A stretch of DNA of 64,000 nt. Origin: Anas platyrhynchos. Taxonomy: Eukaryota; Chordata; Aves; Anseriformes; Anatidae. The stretch is from the NCBI RefSeq assembly GCF_047663525.1, contig NC_092591.1:35125001-35189000 (forward strand), given 5' to 3'. Under the pieces are notes generated by a model that saw nothing but the letters and a program-made list of their open reading frames with translations, had not been told where the DNA came from and did not search any database. The position numbers were made by a program, and so were the translations under genes. How positions within the stretch are numbered: position 1 is the first letter of the stretch; each line of letters opens with the position of its first letter. Shown here piece by piece: positions 20,790 through 33,600 of this stretch.

Positions 20790-21285
20790 CTGGCCTGCAT
20801 TCCGGCTGAAATCGCTGCTCGGCAGCCCGCTGAGCGCCGCGGGGCACAGGGCTGGCGGCGGGCGAGGCGCTGCGAGGCACCTGGCGCTGCCCCCGCCCGG
20901 CCTGCTCCTGCCCCGGGGCCTCGGGGCAGGCGAGCGGAGCGCCTTCAGCTCCGGGCACGGGGGTGAGCGTGTGACCGAGCGGCCGCAGCTGCGGGAGGAT
21001 CCCCGGGGGCCAGAGGCGTCGCCCCGGGCCCCCATTGGGGTAACGGAGCGGCACCGGGCCCTGCGGCGGCACCGGGCACCGCGGCGTGAGGGCGACCACC
21101 GGGACCGGGCGGGCTCCGCGGGCGGCCCCCGGGCCCGGGGCGCGGTTTCTGGCCGGACCCCACGGGCCGGACCCCGCCGCTCCCGGCCCCCGCGCAGCGC
21201 GGCCGCCCCCGCCCCACCGCAGCCTAAGCCCGAGCGGAGGGGAGGGGGGGGGCGGGCCCACCGCCTCAGCTGGCAGCTCCCGCAG

Positions 21286-21472
21286 CCAATCGCAGCGCTC
21301 CCCTCCGGCCCCTTCCCCCAATCAGGAGCGGCCGCTGGAGAGTGGGGGCGCCAAAGCCTCGGAGTGAATAAAACACCGGGGGCCCGTGGGCGGGGGGGGA
21401 GGCGGGCGTTGCGCTTGGACGAGCAGCCGGGCGCACCAATCGGCGGGCAGAGCGGCGGGGAGGGCGGCCAAT
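21286..21472 (+). promoter_or_regulatory. NUMB: Paired CCAAT boxes (NF-Y) and E2F-like site
   Basis: CCAAT pentamers begin at 21286, 21318, 21436 and 21468. They form two pairs with the same 32-bp spacing, about three helical turns, which is the spacing favoured for cooperative NF-Y in cell-cycle promoters. The E2F-type GCGCCAAA at 21348-21355 and AATAAAAC at 21367 lie between the pairs. This suggests a start site soon after about 21390 and possibly a second one downstream of the second pair. Confidence 0.55.
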
Positions 21473-21606
21473 GGGGGCGCGGGGATGGGCGGGGGCGGGT
21501 GCAGCAGCAGCAGCAGCGGCGGGGCCGGGGGGGGGGCGGCGGCGGCGGCGCTGCTCGGTGGCGGAGGGCGGCGGCTGAAGAGGCGGCGGCGGCGGCGGGC
21601 GAGCAG
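21395..21606 (+). other. NUMB: Candidate noncoding first exon of NUMB
   Basis: GC-rich 5' UTR-like sequence with GCAGCAGCAGCAGC and CGG runs ends in GAGCAG followed by the strong donor GTGAGC at 21607. NUMB genes begin with noncoding exons in a CpG island followed by very long introns, and this fits. The 5' end is a guess, placed about 25 bases past the TATA-like element. The frame open through here on the + strand is GC-driven and not evidence of coding. Confidence 0.5.
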
Positions 21607-24600
21607 GTGAGCGCCGCCGGGCCGGGCCGGGCTGGGCCCAACCGAGCCGAGCCGCGTTGGGCCGGGCAGGGCAGAGCCGGCGGGGGGCGATGCCTCAGGT
21701 GGGGGGGAACCGGGGGAGAACCGGAGGGCGCCGCCCGGTCCCCGCCCCGCTGCAGGGGGCGGCGGGGAGCGCCCGGGTGGGGCCCCGCGGGGCGGCACAG
21801 GTGGGGCCGGGGCGCTGCCGAGCCCCCGCAGCGCTTCCGGGGCTGCCCCGGGACCCCCCCCCCGGGGGCTGCGGGGTCCCCGCTGGGCGCTGCGGCTCCC
21901 CCGGGGCCGGGGTTTCATTTACGGAACGTGCCGGGAGCGCCGCGGAACGGGGCCCGGGGGGTCGGGGGGCTCCGGGGGGGGGTTGTGCCGGGAGCCTGCC
22001 CTGCCCCGGTTGTGCCCCGTGCGCCTGGGCTCAGCCGTCAGGGCTGGGAGATGCTCCCGGCCCCGAACAATGTCCGATTGTCGGCCCGGCTCGGGTTTTC
22101 TGGTGGTTTTCCCTCATTTTTTCGGTCTTCCTGCCTCGCCGGCGAGGCTGCTGAATGAGAGGGTAAAATGGAAGGCGCAGTCATGCTGCTTGGCCATAAT
22201 ACTACTCCGGCCGCGGCTCGTAGGGAAAAGGGTAAATATTTAAATGGGTTCCTGACTCATCGCTGCTGTTTGACTTATTGATCCGTGGTTACTGCTGAAA
22301 TGGGCTCTATGCTTATGCAGAAGTTAATTGTTGCCATAGAGAAGCGGTATTGTTTTTCGGCTCATTAGTGTGGGTTTTCCATTTCTTCATCTCTTGGCAA
22401 TCCTCGCTGGACGTGCTGCTTTTTCTTCCCCCTAGCGAAAATCTCACGGAGGAAATAAAAGATGATGCGAGTAAAGTCCAAAAAAATGAGTCCGTGTTCA
22501 TCCTTGTTGGTGATTCTCTAATTGTTTTCATAGCTGGAGTTATCCTACAGCAAGCTCTGTTTCATCTGCAATTCCATAAAGCCCTGGTTTTAAGCCTCAG
22601 CAAAACTTTGATTTGTGGAGCTCTAAGCAGAACACCTCAAAGAAGTTTTTTTCCCTAAAGCTTAAATAAGAGATGCAATTCAAATCAAACATCTATTATG
22701 CTTATTAGCTGTCTTTTTTTTTCTTTTTCCCAGCCTGGGAATCACTTCCCTGCATTTATTACTTCTCTTAAACGTGTGGAAGCTGAAGGTGCGTGTAAAC
22801 TAGACAGTAGACAAGTTTATCTTCTTACTCTGGTGTTGTTAAACCTTCTGGTGTTGTACTAGTACCTGGCAGCGTTATGCATTTAGGAAGAAGAAAAACA
22901 ACCCAGCGAGCCACATTGGGCTCTCAAAACTCCCAAGACTTGCCAGCGCTATATTTTGTAGCGCAATACAGCTGCCTGCTGCTGGAATGATCTTTACGCA
23001 CTTTTCTTCCCTACCAGAATGAGAGTGGCAGATTTAAGAACTTGATGAAATAAAAGTCAGTCCAAAAGTGCTTGCCTCCCCAGTAACGGGCTAGGAGGAA
23101 TACAAATGTGAGGTTTTAGTTGCGTGTTCTTAGCAGCCTGTTACAGCACTGTACAGAATTCTTCAATTCTGCCTGTAGCTGCTTTTATTCCACCACTAAT
23201 ATTGGTGGAGCTGCATAATATTTAAAAAAAACAGCATTTTTTCCTAATGCAATAAAAAAGTTTATTTCCTGCACTCTAGGAAAGCTGTTCTACAGCATCT
23301 CTAAGGTGAGAGATTCTTGTAGCAGCCTATGTATTGTAGCAGCTCATGTATTTGGTAACTTTTGGGGTCCTACTGTGCTTATTTCACTCACCTGACACTC
23401 TGACCTTGTTTGCTTTTAATTTAGGGAGGGATTAAACATTATTTATTCTGCTTGTTTATCAAGCAAGCATGGTTTAAGCTAATATGGAACTGTGGCTTTA
23501 GTCTTGCTTTTGGAGTCTATAATGACTGGTGAATGCATTAAAATAATAGATACTTCTTCAGTCCAGGGATCTGGATGTTTAATAACTGAAATTAGAGCAT
23601 ATTGTCTTTCTTTTTCTGCAGAACACAAAGTGTAAAGTCAATCAAGCTGAGACTTTAACATGTCCTCCACAGCCATGTTACTGCACTACCACCAGAGCAG
23701 CTTTGATTTCTCTGGCAATGCTTTCCCCCCAAAGAGCTATTATTCTCTGTCACTCCCTCTTTGCTGATCCAGCTGAGAATGGTGGTACAGAAAATATTGA
23801 ACTTGAGTTGGATCGACTGCCTGAACTGGCTGGCTTTGTGGCTATGCAAGCGTTACTGCTCGTGCAGGAGGAGGAGGCTGTGACCACTCTTCTCCAAAGC
23901 AGCTCTCTTAGTTTTGCTGAAGCTTGTCAAGATCTTGGCAGTTTACGCTGGGGCTGCAGTGGTACTGCCTCCTCCTTGCCTATGCATCTTCCCCTGCTGG
24001 CATGGGAGTCTTTGCAGCCATGAGTTAATGTCAGGGAGTTACAGGGCTGGTGTAATGAATTGCTTTTTTGCTTTGTTAGGTTTTGGCTGGATCATGTTTC
24101 TGAACTGGCTGCCCCTTGAGTGGGTGAGGAATAGGGTGGGAGATGGGGCCGTAGTAGTTCTGACCTAAATTTGCTTGAGCTTCTCTGGAACTGTACCTTT
24201 CCATCAAATGTTTTGGGTTAACAAAGACCTCTAGGAAGCTGTTTTGTGTTGGCTTGGCTGGTAAAAACTCAAACTGGAGAGTGTTCTTCTGTTTTTCTCA
24301 GCTGACATGTTGGTGTGGGTGGTGACAGTAACAAGGGAAGGGTGAGGAGCTAGGGCCAGGCTGAGGGCAGTAACCTTGGACTGACACAGCCGTGTCTGGA
24401 AGAGGAAGTTTGTTCTCACCTTAATTGTGGCATCCATCAAATACCCGTTTTGAACTGATACTCTTTTCAGCGTGCACTTAAAGCAGATGTTGCATCAGAA
24501 ACAAGAAAACTTTTGTAACAAACAAGATCAGGAGGATTATTCCGCTGTGCAGTAGGCAGTGCTCTTTTTTCACTGTCATTGATTGAGACTTGAGCTGATA

Positions 24601-27120
24601 AACTCACGAACGTTGATAGGCTGCCATCAGTGTGGAACTACAAATGGCATTGTGTCACGTGAAAGCGCAGTTACACATTCATCCAGAGTCCTTTCAACTG
24701 AGTTGGAAGAGATGCATCCATGAAAACCTGAACTGCTCCGTTCGGCGCTTGTCTTTACAGAGTAATTCGGTGTGGAGCCGTGATGTTCTGCAGTGATCAC
24801 AGCTGATGTTTCTGGAGAGTGATTTACACGCCTTCTATTGGTGCAGTGTTGTGACTGGAAGTGTGGCAGGACAAACGATTTGTGTATGAGCCCAAAGCAG
24901 GAGCAGGGCTGTCAGAATGTGAAGGTACTCTTGGGGAAAATGTGCAGCCGTGGCAGAGTTTGGGAGGCAGAAAAAACTCCTTGGCTTCCTTGAGTGCTCA
25001 ATCCGTAGGGTTCTTGGGTTTTGGTGTTGAAGGCAGAGCCAAAGTTCTTTGCCTTCTAAGTGAAATGCTGGTGTCAAATACAGTGTTTTAAAGCTTGGAC
25101 TGAGCTGTCTGGAATTTTTTCTGGTTACTTTTCCTTTTCTAGGAAGCAACAATCTGGAAATTCCTGATGAATTGGGTTGTAAACAATATTCTCTAATAAA
25201 CTCCCAGGGCATACATAAAGATTAATCAGAGCTGCTTTTTGTAGGTACTTAGTCATTGGCTTGGGCTTCTTTATTGGGCACAGATCTGGAACTACGAGTA
25301 CTATGGAGGCTTTTAAGAGAAAAACGTATACTGATGCACTTGGCCAGAACCACTTCTACCATATTTTAACCATACTTGATCTGAATGTGACCACTTCTAT
25401 TCAGTTTATTTTTTCCAAGGGAAAAAACAAAAACAAATGTTAAGGGTCCCTCTTCTACTTCTAATGTTGTTTAAACTTGATTAGCACTGTTCTAGACTGT
25501 GACTGGGCTTCACTCTTAACAGGGAACTGATTTTTTAGTGTTTTTTTTTTTTTAAGTTAATTTCTGTAACCTGCTAAGACCAGAGATGCTCTGACTCTTC
25601 CGAGGCTGTGCTGCTTGCTGAGTGGCAGAACTGAGCATCTAAGTGCCAAAGTCCCTAGTTACTCAGTTTACCTTGCAAGCCAGTGCTTCGTGGCTGCTAC
25701 TCTTGAGTCTTTGGTTAGCTAATGTCTTTGTGCATTGATCTAAGACTTGGAGTGAGGATAGTCTGCTTTCAAAGGCATTAATTCATTAACTGTTAAAGAT
25801 CTGTGGAGGCATGGGAGTTAGTTCCTGGTACAGAGGAATGACACAAATGGAGCTTGGTTCCCAGCTGAGGTAGGCCAGGCCTCACTCTTTAGTAACTAAC
25901 GGTAAAAGCATTGGGCTTGTATTTTACTTCGTGTGCATGGTATGAGAGGAAAGAAAGCATGTACCTTCCTTCTAATATGTTTAACAGAAATCATCTAATC
26001 TTGTTCTTGGATTTTTTTCTGGAACTCTATAGCATTCAGACAGTTTGAAGCAAATTGCCAAATACACGGTCCCTAGAAACTTCATTACTGGCTTTCCTTT
26101 TTCCTCTAATGTGTGTTTCTTTCTCAAGGTAATAACCTAAATTCTGTGGAGAATAATCACTGGATACTCTTTGTCATAAAAACAACAGTTGGTCCTTGGA
26201 TTGTACAGTCCGCTGTGGTGCCACGGAGCTGTACAGGCTCTGTGCTGGGGATGCGACCAGCCGGTGCCTCAGTACTGAGAGGAGCCATGTGTTTTGCAGC
26301 CCTTTCCCCTGGTGTGGATGGCTTTACTAACATGTTTTTGTAAAGCAAGTACCTTTATTTTTTTTAAGGCTGGTTGCTGTCAAAGCTTGCTTCATTTGAT
26401 CTTTCTGCTGCCTGTTTTTTGTTTACGATGAGAAGGGATCCTGTTTGTACAAAGCCTGTGAGGCTTAACTTCGTCTAAAATGCCTGAGAGAGAAGTTAAT
26501 CATGATCAGGGTGGTGGTAGGCATGGTTCAGTGGTCTGTGCTTGATGCAGAGTCCTTCATGGATCTTCCCAGTGTTCCCCATCCATGCAGTCTGCCTCTG
26601 CGTTGGGTTGTCCCTGTCAGGTTCAAGCACATCACTGCTGTGCAGTCCCTTCACCCAGCTGGACGCATCATGTCTAAGAAGTAGTCTGCTCAAGGACCTC
26701 ACACAGACCAGCTGTTACAGATTTCTGTGGTACTGGCTTTGCTTTTCAGGTTTGGGCAGATAATTACCAATACAGGGGATTTTCTGGATTTCCTTCCCCC
26801 AAAAGCAAATTATCAGTCGTCTTGTTAATGGTTAGAGGTAATTGTTCACTATCTTCTCTTAATAGCCCTTGAGCATTATCACAGGTTAATATTAAATGTG
26901 CAATTCTTTTTGGGGCCATAAATTTTGGTGTTTTTTGCATGGGTTAACATATCTACATGAAAAACATGTGTTATCCTGTGTTTTTTTATCTGGATTTCCA
27001 TGGGGTAGCTTCAAAAGTGTCATGACATTTGTGTTTATAGTATTTACGTATTAGAATTGCTGTTTTCTTGAATTGCATGAATTTATTCTTTTTTTCTGAG
27101 GCAATTTGTTAATTTAAAGG

Positions 27121-27193
27121 TACATTTCAACTGTGCTATGCATGTATGTAAATACATGGTTTAGAATGTAAATACATTTCAACTGTGCTATGC
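27121..27193 (+). repeat. 52-bp-period direct repeat, about 1.4 copies
   Basis: The 21-mer tacatttcaactgtgctatg+c occurs at 27121-27141 and again, perfectly, at 27173-27193. Each copy is followed by a similar 'tatgtaaa' tract. A recent local tandem duplication. Confidence 0.9.
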
Positions 27194-29685
27194 CTATGTA
27201 AAGAAAGTGGCCTGTAAAAAGCCATTCAGCCTGGGCAAGTGGTCAGCCCCAGGTGTTTCTTGGTAGCAGAAAGTGCAAGGGAGGGAAGGATTGCAATTTA
27301 ATCAGCCTACATCTTTTTTGTCCAGATAGTTATCCATATCCTTCCATAAAATGCTTGTTTTAAAAGAGCCTTTCTGTATTTGATCATATATTAGTCATCT
27401 AAGCATTGTTTTAGATTTAATACATGCGATTGGTGAATAGATGGGAGTGTCTGAATTCTCTGGAAAACCCCATGGCTGCCTTTTGGTTCAGGGCATGGTG
27501 TTACGATAAAATCTGAGCTGCTTATCGTTTCATTTACATGTCTGCAATAGGGTTATGCAGAGTCAATTTTCTCTTTAGGTTTTGTTTAGGCAAACTGTGA
27601 CCAGCTGGCTGAGGTGGTCTAGGGACTTCTCTACCCATTTGTAGTGAATGGCACAGTCACTGCTTTAGGGCATTCCTGTGCTGGCCCCAGGAAGGGTGCA
27701 GTGGTGCATCAACAACTTGTAGGTTTTCTCTTGGCCTTTTACCAACCTGAATGCTCTCTCTCTGATTTTCATAAGCAGTGCTCAGTCTGAGAGCCTTCCG
27801 AATAAGGTCACTGTTATTTTTTCCACAATAGGGTGATACTGAAGTTCGTGATTGTTCAAAGACACTAAAGGAGAGCTTGAAAGGTTAGTTTGGCACAAAT
27901 TTGAACAGCCAAAATATTTATATATTTCTTTGTTGACCTGTGAGGTAGCATATGCCTCTTTAAAAAGGTGTGTACTTAGTACTAGGTGAAAGTTTTCCTC
28001 ATTTTTTTTGAAGTACAGAATTTGTACCTCAAAAATGACAATTTTTGCTCGAATGCACAATCTTAGCTAGCCATTGATACAGACATAATGCCCTTTGATG
28101 TTGGTTACCTTGTGTTTCAGACAGTCTTATATTTCAGTTGTATTTTCAGTCGTGCTAACTTATTATCTGTGTAATGGACATCATTCACTTTGCATGTGAG
28201 AGTTTGTTCTCAACATAATTGCATACAGATAGTGTTTTCAGTATCTTGCCTGTGCACAAACTAGGAATATAATTTGGGCTGGAAAAATCCATGTGGCTTG
28301 TCTGCCTACAGGATTTGTTAAAATTAAGCTAAGGACCCAATTCTGCAAATCTTACAGAGTAAACAGTATTCGTCATTCAAGTGGAAAAAAAAAATTGGCT
28401 CCAGCACGTGGCAACTTAGCAGTTGTTAAATTAGTGTTTTAATGCTGTAGGTTTAGTTCCTCCCTCTTTCTGTTTGAGGCAGGCAGAGCTGAAGTATAGA
28501 GATGCAGTGAACGCGGTGAGGTCATGTGAACTGTGGAAGCGTTACCCTTGTTTTAAAAATACTAAGGGTAATGAAGATGATGATCTAATTTATTTATGAA
28601 ATCTAGGGCAAAAAATCTGAGTCAGTCCTAATTTCCTTATTCCTCAATTTCCTGTCTTAATTTCTTAATAATGAACTGCAATGCTTTGCTGTGAACGAGC
28701 ATGTTCACTTGGTTGGAAAGAAGTTTTCTGCAGAACGGCCTGCCGTCTCCTATTAGATGTTGTCTCTGATCTGTGGGAATTTGGTTGATTGGCTGGTTTA
28801 TTGCTCTCTTTTTCTTCCCATGTTTCAGAAGAAAATATTTTAGCCATGTAGAGGTAGGAAGCTTTGTGGAAATACGATGTATCGTGGAGTGGTCCAAGAT
28901 GCTGGATTGTCACTGATCTCCCGTCTTGCTTGATGATGACCTTCTTGCACTGCTCAGTTGCAGTTCAGGATCCCAGGACTGTTGGAGTGTATATTTCTTC
29001 CTTGAATTGGTTCTTGCCCAGAATGGTTCTCTATTCTTGCAGGCTGGCTTGTTTTCCAGACCGGTATTATTGGGTGGTTAGTTGTCACTCAGCTCCTCAG
29101 GTAAGGCCCTGACTAAATAGTAAGGATCCACCTTGGGTTGTCATCTCATGCATTTGAGATCTAGGAGCTCAGCTTGACAAAAAGTATTATTTTTTTCCAT
29201 GTTTGTTTTCAACAGGATCAGTTCCCTTTTTCTGCTTCTGCAAGCACTAGAACTGGAGCTTTGGGTGGGGGAGCAAGAACAGAGGGGCTGTGCTGTTGTT
29301 AAAAGGAAGTGACATGGATCCGGTGCGTGCTGCCAATGAGGCTGTGAGCTAGTTTGTTCTGGAAGTGGTCCTGCCTGCGTGCCTCACCCTCACAAGGGTC
29401 CACCTGAGGTGAAGATTGTGCATTTGGGAGCTCTTTACATGGAGTTTCTTCTAGATGCATAAAGGATCTCTGCATAGGAGAGAGGCCACCAATAACTTGG
29501 TACAGGTGCCTCTTCAGTAGAGAGGGGTCTATAGCTCTGGTCTTATGAGCAGTCAGCTACGGGTTGTCTTGCTGTAGGAAATGTGTTTGTATGATGAGGA
29601 CACAACTCATAAATGAGATGAGGTCTCAAATTCATCCATGAATGTAGATCTTGTCATTACTACACCGTTATCTTCCTTTATGCTT

Positions 29686-29699
29686 CCAGTAGATGGCAA
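29686..29699 (+). promoter_or_regulatory. Near-consensus CTCF motif
   Basis: CCAGTAGATGGCAA matches CCASYAGRKGGCRS at 13 of 14 positions (last base A instead of C/G). It has the same orientation as the site at 15992. Motif evidence only. Confidence 0.35.
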
Positions 29700-30580
29700 G
29701 ATGTTATCTGAACCAACTGGATTCTGTTCTTCGCCTCGCTCCTTGCTCCCGCTATCGTGTATCACAATCTAATGGCCAGACGTTAGTTCAACCTCCTCAC
29801 GTAATAACCTTAAAAGTAGGGATTTCTGCAAGTAAAGGTTGCCCAGCCCTCTAACCGCAGGTAACTGATAGTAACTGAACGGACGTCTTGCTTTCTGCAG
29901 CGTTAGATCAAGTGGGAGATGGAACCAGTCGGTGTGGCCAGAATGTAGGCAAATGCTGAAATGTTTGATGAGGTGATTGTGAAGATACAGTTGCATCTTG
30001 CCAATTATAAGGTTACCTTAGGGGAAAAAAAATCTAGTCCTAAAATCTTAATTTCTTTAGATCTTCAACAATGAATGGAAAACTTCATTGCTTAAAGGAG
30101 CTAGGCTGTGGTGTTGGGTTTTTTATCCCCCTCGCTTATACGTGATTGCCTCTGGCTCCAGTTTTATCTGAAAATGTACAAACATGCTTATTCCAATCTC
30201 CTTAATGTGGCTTTTACATAAATGATTGTTTGTTATCCAGTTTACTGCTTTGGTGTTTGGTTTTGGTAAATTCTGCGTAAGCTCCCTTTCTGCTTTCAAA
30301 GACGGTCTTTCAACTTTCTAACGCGCGTCTTTCTGCTGTTTGCCTTTTAGCTTTATGAAATAATTAACGATTTATTTACTCGACTATTTGAGATGACATT
30401 ATATCCGGTCTAGTTCTGTGCAATGAGATACTGGATCAATCTGCTGTGATTTGCTGCCCCTGTTTGTTCAGTGGGAAGGGGCTGGCATCGTATCACCCCC
30501 AGGACTGCTGATCTGTTGTAAAATAGCTGTAGCCACGGTACTGTGAAATTCATGCTGGAATTAATTCCTTCTTCCAGAAC

Positions 30581-30601
30581 TTTTTTTTTTTTTTTTTTTT
30601 T
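30581..30601 (+). repeat. T(21) homopolymer
   Basis: Uninterrupted T21 directly followed by CAG, giving a textbook 3' splice-site appearance on the + strand. On the - strand it is an A21 tract. Confidence 0.95.
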
Positions 30602-30604
30602 CAG

Positions 30605-33600
30605 ATATACCTTGTTACTTCTGTGAATATCACCAGCAAAACCTTTGTTTGTTTCTTTGTTTGTTTTTGGACTGTGCATCCCTTGGTTTACCATGTGGTG
30701 TGGTGTTCGTAAGGCAGGTACAGCTGGCGAGGCCTTAAAACAATACTGTCCTAAAGCTGCAGGCATAATTCTTGGGACATATTGTTTACAGAAAGTGGGG
30801 AATGGTGCCAGTACAAAATATGCTGGGAATTGCTTCTCCAGACAGCTGTTTTCATGGAACTGTGAGTAGCTCTTTCGCTCAGGACTTAATAGCTCATAAG
30901 GCATGAGCAAAGCAGTTTGTTGCATCCTGGTCATTCTTTGCTCTTTGTTTCTTTTAGACACATCAAAATGATTGAAGATGATCAATTTAGGGAAGTAGCA
31001 AGGATGGTCTTTTTTTATTTCCTCAGAGTACCAAAGTAAATGTTCTCCCCTTTTAAAGGCAAACAAATAGTTGTTACCGTATCAGGTGTCACTCACGAGG
31101 TATGTGTTCAAATTCAATGTAGTCTTCTTTTTTTTAATTAAAAATAATAAGAAAAGATACCATTCCAATAATTCTGGTATGGCATTGGCATTCATCTCAT
31201 GTAGGCTTAGGTGCTAAAGCAAGCCCCGTTTCTGTAGTGTTAGTTATCACATTATTCTGTGTTTACTTTAGGGACCTCATTATCTGCTGTTTTAAGTTTG
31301 GAAGTGGATTACAGGAGAGCCTAGATCTTTATTCTAATTCTTTCCTTCCATGCAATTTGGAAGTTGTTTTTATTTCTTTCAAAAGATAGGAATTCATGGC
31401 CTGTCACCACCCTCATACATCTGTATTCCCAGCATTTGCAAAACCCAAGACAAGTGTCTCTAATGTACATTATTTTCCTACAGTTATAATTCTTTAGTGG
31501 AGTTTGGATCGTTTAAGCTCAGATACTTGGAAAATATGTGCGGTGGTTACTGTTTAGACTGTCACATACTTCTTTACTCTGTGCTGTCCAGACAAAATTA
31601 GGGTAGCTCTTCACAGTTAACTCCTTTTCTGTGACTCATCCTTCTTGGAACAGAGATATCATTTACTGTTTATCTGAAAGGCGTCACAATAGTTTCTTCT
31701 AATGCGCTTGAAATTCTCCTTTATTTGGTAATAAGTCTACATTGTCTAGTGGCCTTTAACCAGGTAGCAGAACTTCTCTTTAACTGTGACTAGCAGATGT
31801 CGTAAGATCAAAAAATCAGGCTAACAAGAAGTGGGAGAGGCAGGACTGCAGCAGACTTTATAATTCTTTGTTCAGTCAGTGAAATAAATCCAGTCTGTAG
31901 GTTTGATTCAAAACAGAATTCTTGTGAAGAACGTTTTAAGAAGGATGTGAATGTTGTGAAGACTGTTGAAGAAAATTGCAAATTCTTAGTCTATTTTGCA
32001 AATTAAAATAACACTCTGTGGTATGGAACAGCTTTGTTGAAGGGGAAACTGGTTGATGCATCTTCCTTCTATTCTGTCCCCAAGAACTTCAAGAGGAAAG
32101 ATAAAATTTTACTTTTTTTAGTAAAAGACAAACTTTTTTAGATCTGATTTTATTTTATTTTGTTCTACGCATCTCCTATTTGGTAATGTTATTTGGTGTT
32201 ATGTCTAAAAAACTTAAAATTCTGCTACTTCATTCACTTTTAGGTTCCTGGCATGTCAGGCTCAGGTCTGAGTCTTTTTTGTTTTGATGCACAGTGGAAA
32301 GTTATGCGTGCGAGAAGGCCATTGAATACATTGAAAAGTATTTACTGATCAGTCTAGCAAATAAACCAGACAAGACTCAAGTGCTTTCTAGGGTTAAGGT
32401 GCCACACTGTAAGTTGCAAGATGCCCATAACCCCTGGAATTTATGGGTTTAAGCCTCATTTGAAGTTTATAACATTTCTGTGGTTCACAGGTCGTTCCTT
32501 CTAAACTTCCGCAGAAGGAGGTAGTAGATGAGCCTCTAGGCAGCATTATGACATCCAGAGAAACAGCCCAGAATGTGAGCTGTAAGCTCAAAATTGAATT
32601 TCCCCGGATAATTTTGTTGGCTAACAAGTATTTTTCATCCTGGCAGTGACACTACTCGGGAAGTCCAAGGGTGGCCCTTGTCTCATGAATTTTCAACCTG
32701 TTTGCCACCACTGGAAGAAGCAGTCTCATTGCTGATCACGTTTCTGCAGCACCTGTGTTGTTTGACTCCTTGATAAAACCATAGCCACTCATTAAGCCAG
32801 CAGGAAATTAAAACAGAAAAAGAAGTGAATCTTTTGTGCTGGTGTGAAGAGCAAAATCATCTCTAAGTTGTCTGGTAAATGCTGCTGTAAGGGAAAAAGG
32901 GAACTAGGGGGAGCAATGGGCAGTTGAATTGGCACTGGCATCTCCTGCAACCTGGTCTTAAACATGACCAGGATCCTAGCTTCCTTCAGGCCAGGTCCTC
33001 CAGTGCAGGGAATCAACAAGACCACTTGCAGCTGGTAGCTGAAACTAGCTCTGATGCCTGTGTGAAAGGGGTGTGCTGCTGATTTTGGGGCGGTTGGAGA
33101 CCAAGAAGGTTGTTTATGTTTTGGGGGAGGAAGTTGCACAAAGCAGTAAACAAAAACGGAGTTGCCTGTGCAAAAGTACAGTGTTTCAACTTTGAGAGGT
33201 AAGTGCTGTATGTCAGTTCTTCAAGGATGTTTTTCATTGCAGAAATGTAATACAAGATTTGCTGGACTAGAGAGGCGGGAAAGGGCAAGCATGGCCTTCA
33301 GGCCTGTCTCTCAGGACACTTCTGACTGGGGGAAGGTAGAAGTCCTGGGGACTGGATATGGGCTTCTTTTTCCCTTTGTGCATGGGTGTATCACTGATAC
33401 TTGGCACGTGGGTTTTCATTTTTGAATGCGGGTTCCTTGGTCATGTGGAAGGTGGGCTGATGTTAGGAGAGGAGTGGTGAGTGAGTGCCAGCTCTGAGGA
33501 GATCTCTCAGGTGCCTGAGCTCGTTAGCCATGGCTAAAGCCATCAAGTTTTAGGCCTGTGGGAGCCAGGTGGCTTAGAGAACTTCACTTACACAAAACCT

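Larger units (their letters stand above)
20790..22080 (+). promoter_or_regulatory. NUMB: CpG island promoter, inferred NUMB
   Basis: Dense CpG block of about 1.3 kb, the strongest in the window. It contains four CCAAT boxes (21286, 21318, 21436, 21468), an E2F-like GCGCCAAA at 21348-21355, an AATAAAAC TATA-like element at 21367 and CGG/GCAG runs leading to a splice donor at 21607. NUMB is assigned by synteny: it lies divergent from RIOX1 with ACOT beyond, as in human 14q24. No NUMB coding exon is in the window, so this rests on gene order and orientation. Confidence 0.65.
21607..30580 (+). other. NUMB: Inferred NUMB intron 1, first part
   Basis: The first few hundred bases are still CpG island, including CCGGG pentamers at about 21618-21636. 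Beyond 22100 it is unique AT-moderate sequence. No coding exon is seen: a NUMB start (MNKLRQSFRRKK type) was looked for and not found. It contains the 52-bp-period duplication at 27121-27193 and a near-consensus CTCF motif at 29686-29699. Confidence 0.55.

Noticed and set aside
21367-21372. AATAAA as a poly(A) signal
   Set aside because: It lies in the middle of a CpG-island promoter between CCAAT boxes and the exon 1 donor; a TATA-like role is more plausible.
20971-22158. 395-codon + frame and 289-codon - frame in the NUMB CpG island
   Set aside because: Stop codons are rare because of extreme GC content. Composition is low-complexity G/R/P/A and a splice donor interrupts it.
23703-24023. 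106-codon + frame with an ENIELELDRLPEL-like stretch
   Set aside because: Mildly protein-like composition only. No homologue recognised and no convincing flanking donor.
30410-31066. 218-codon - strand open frame as a gene
   Set aside because: It runs through an A21 tract, has no domain resemblance, promoter or splice context, and one frame of this length is not extraordinary among the tested frames.
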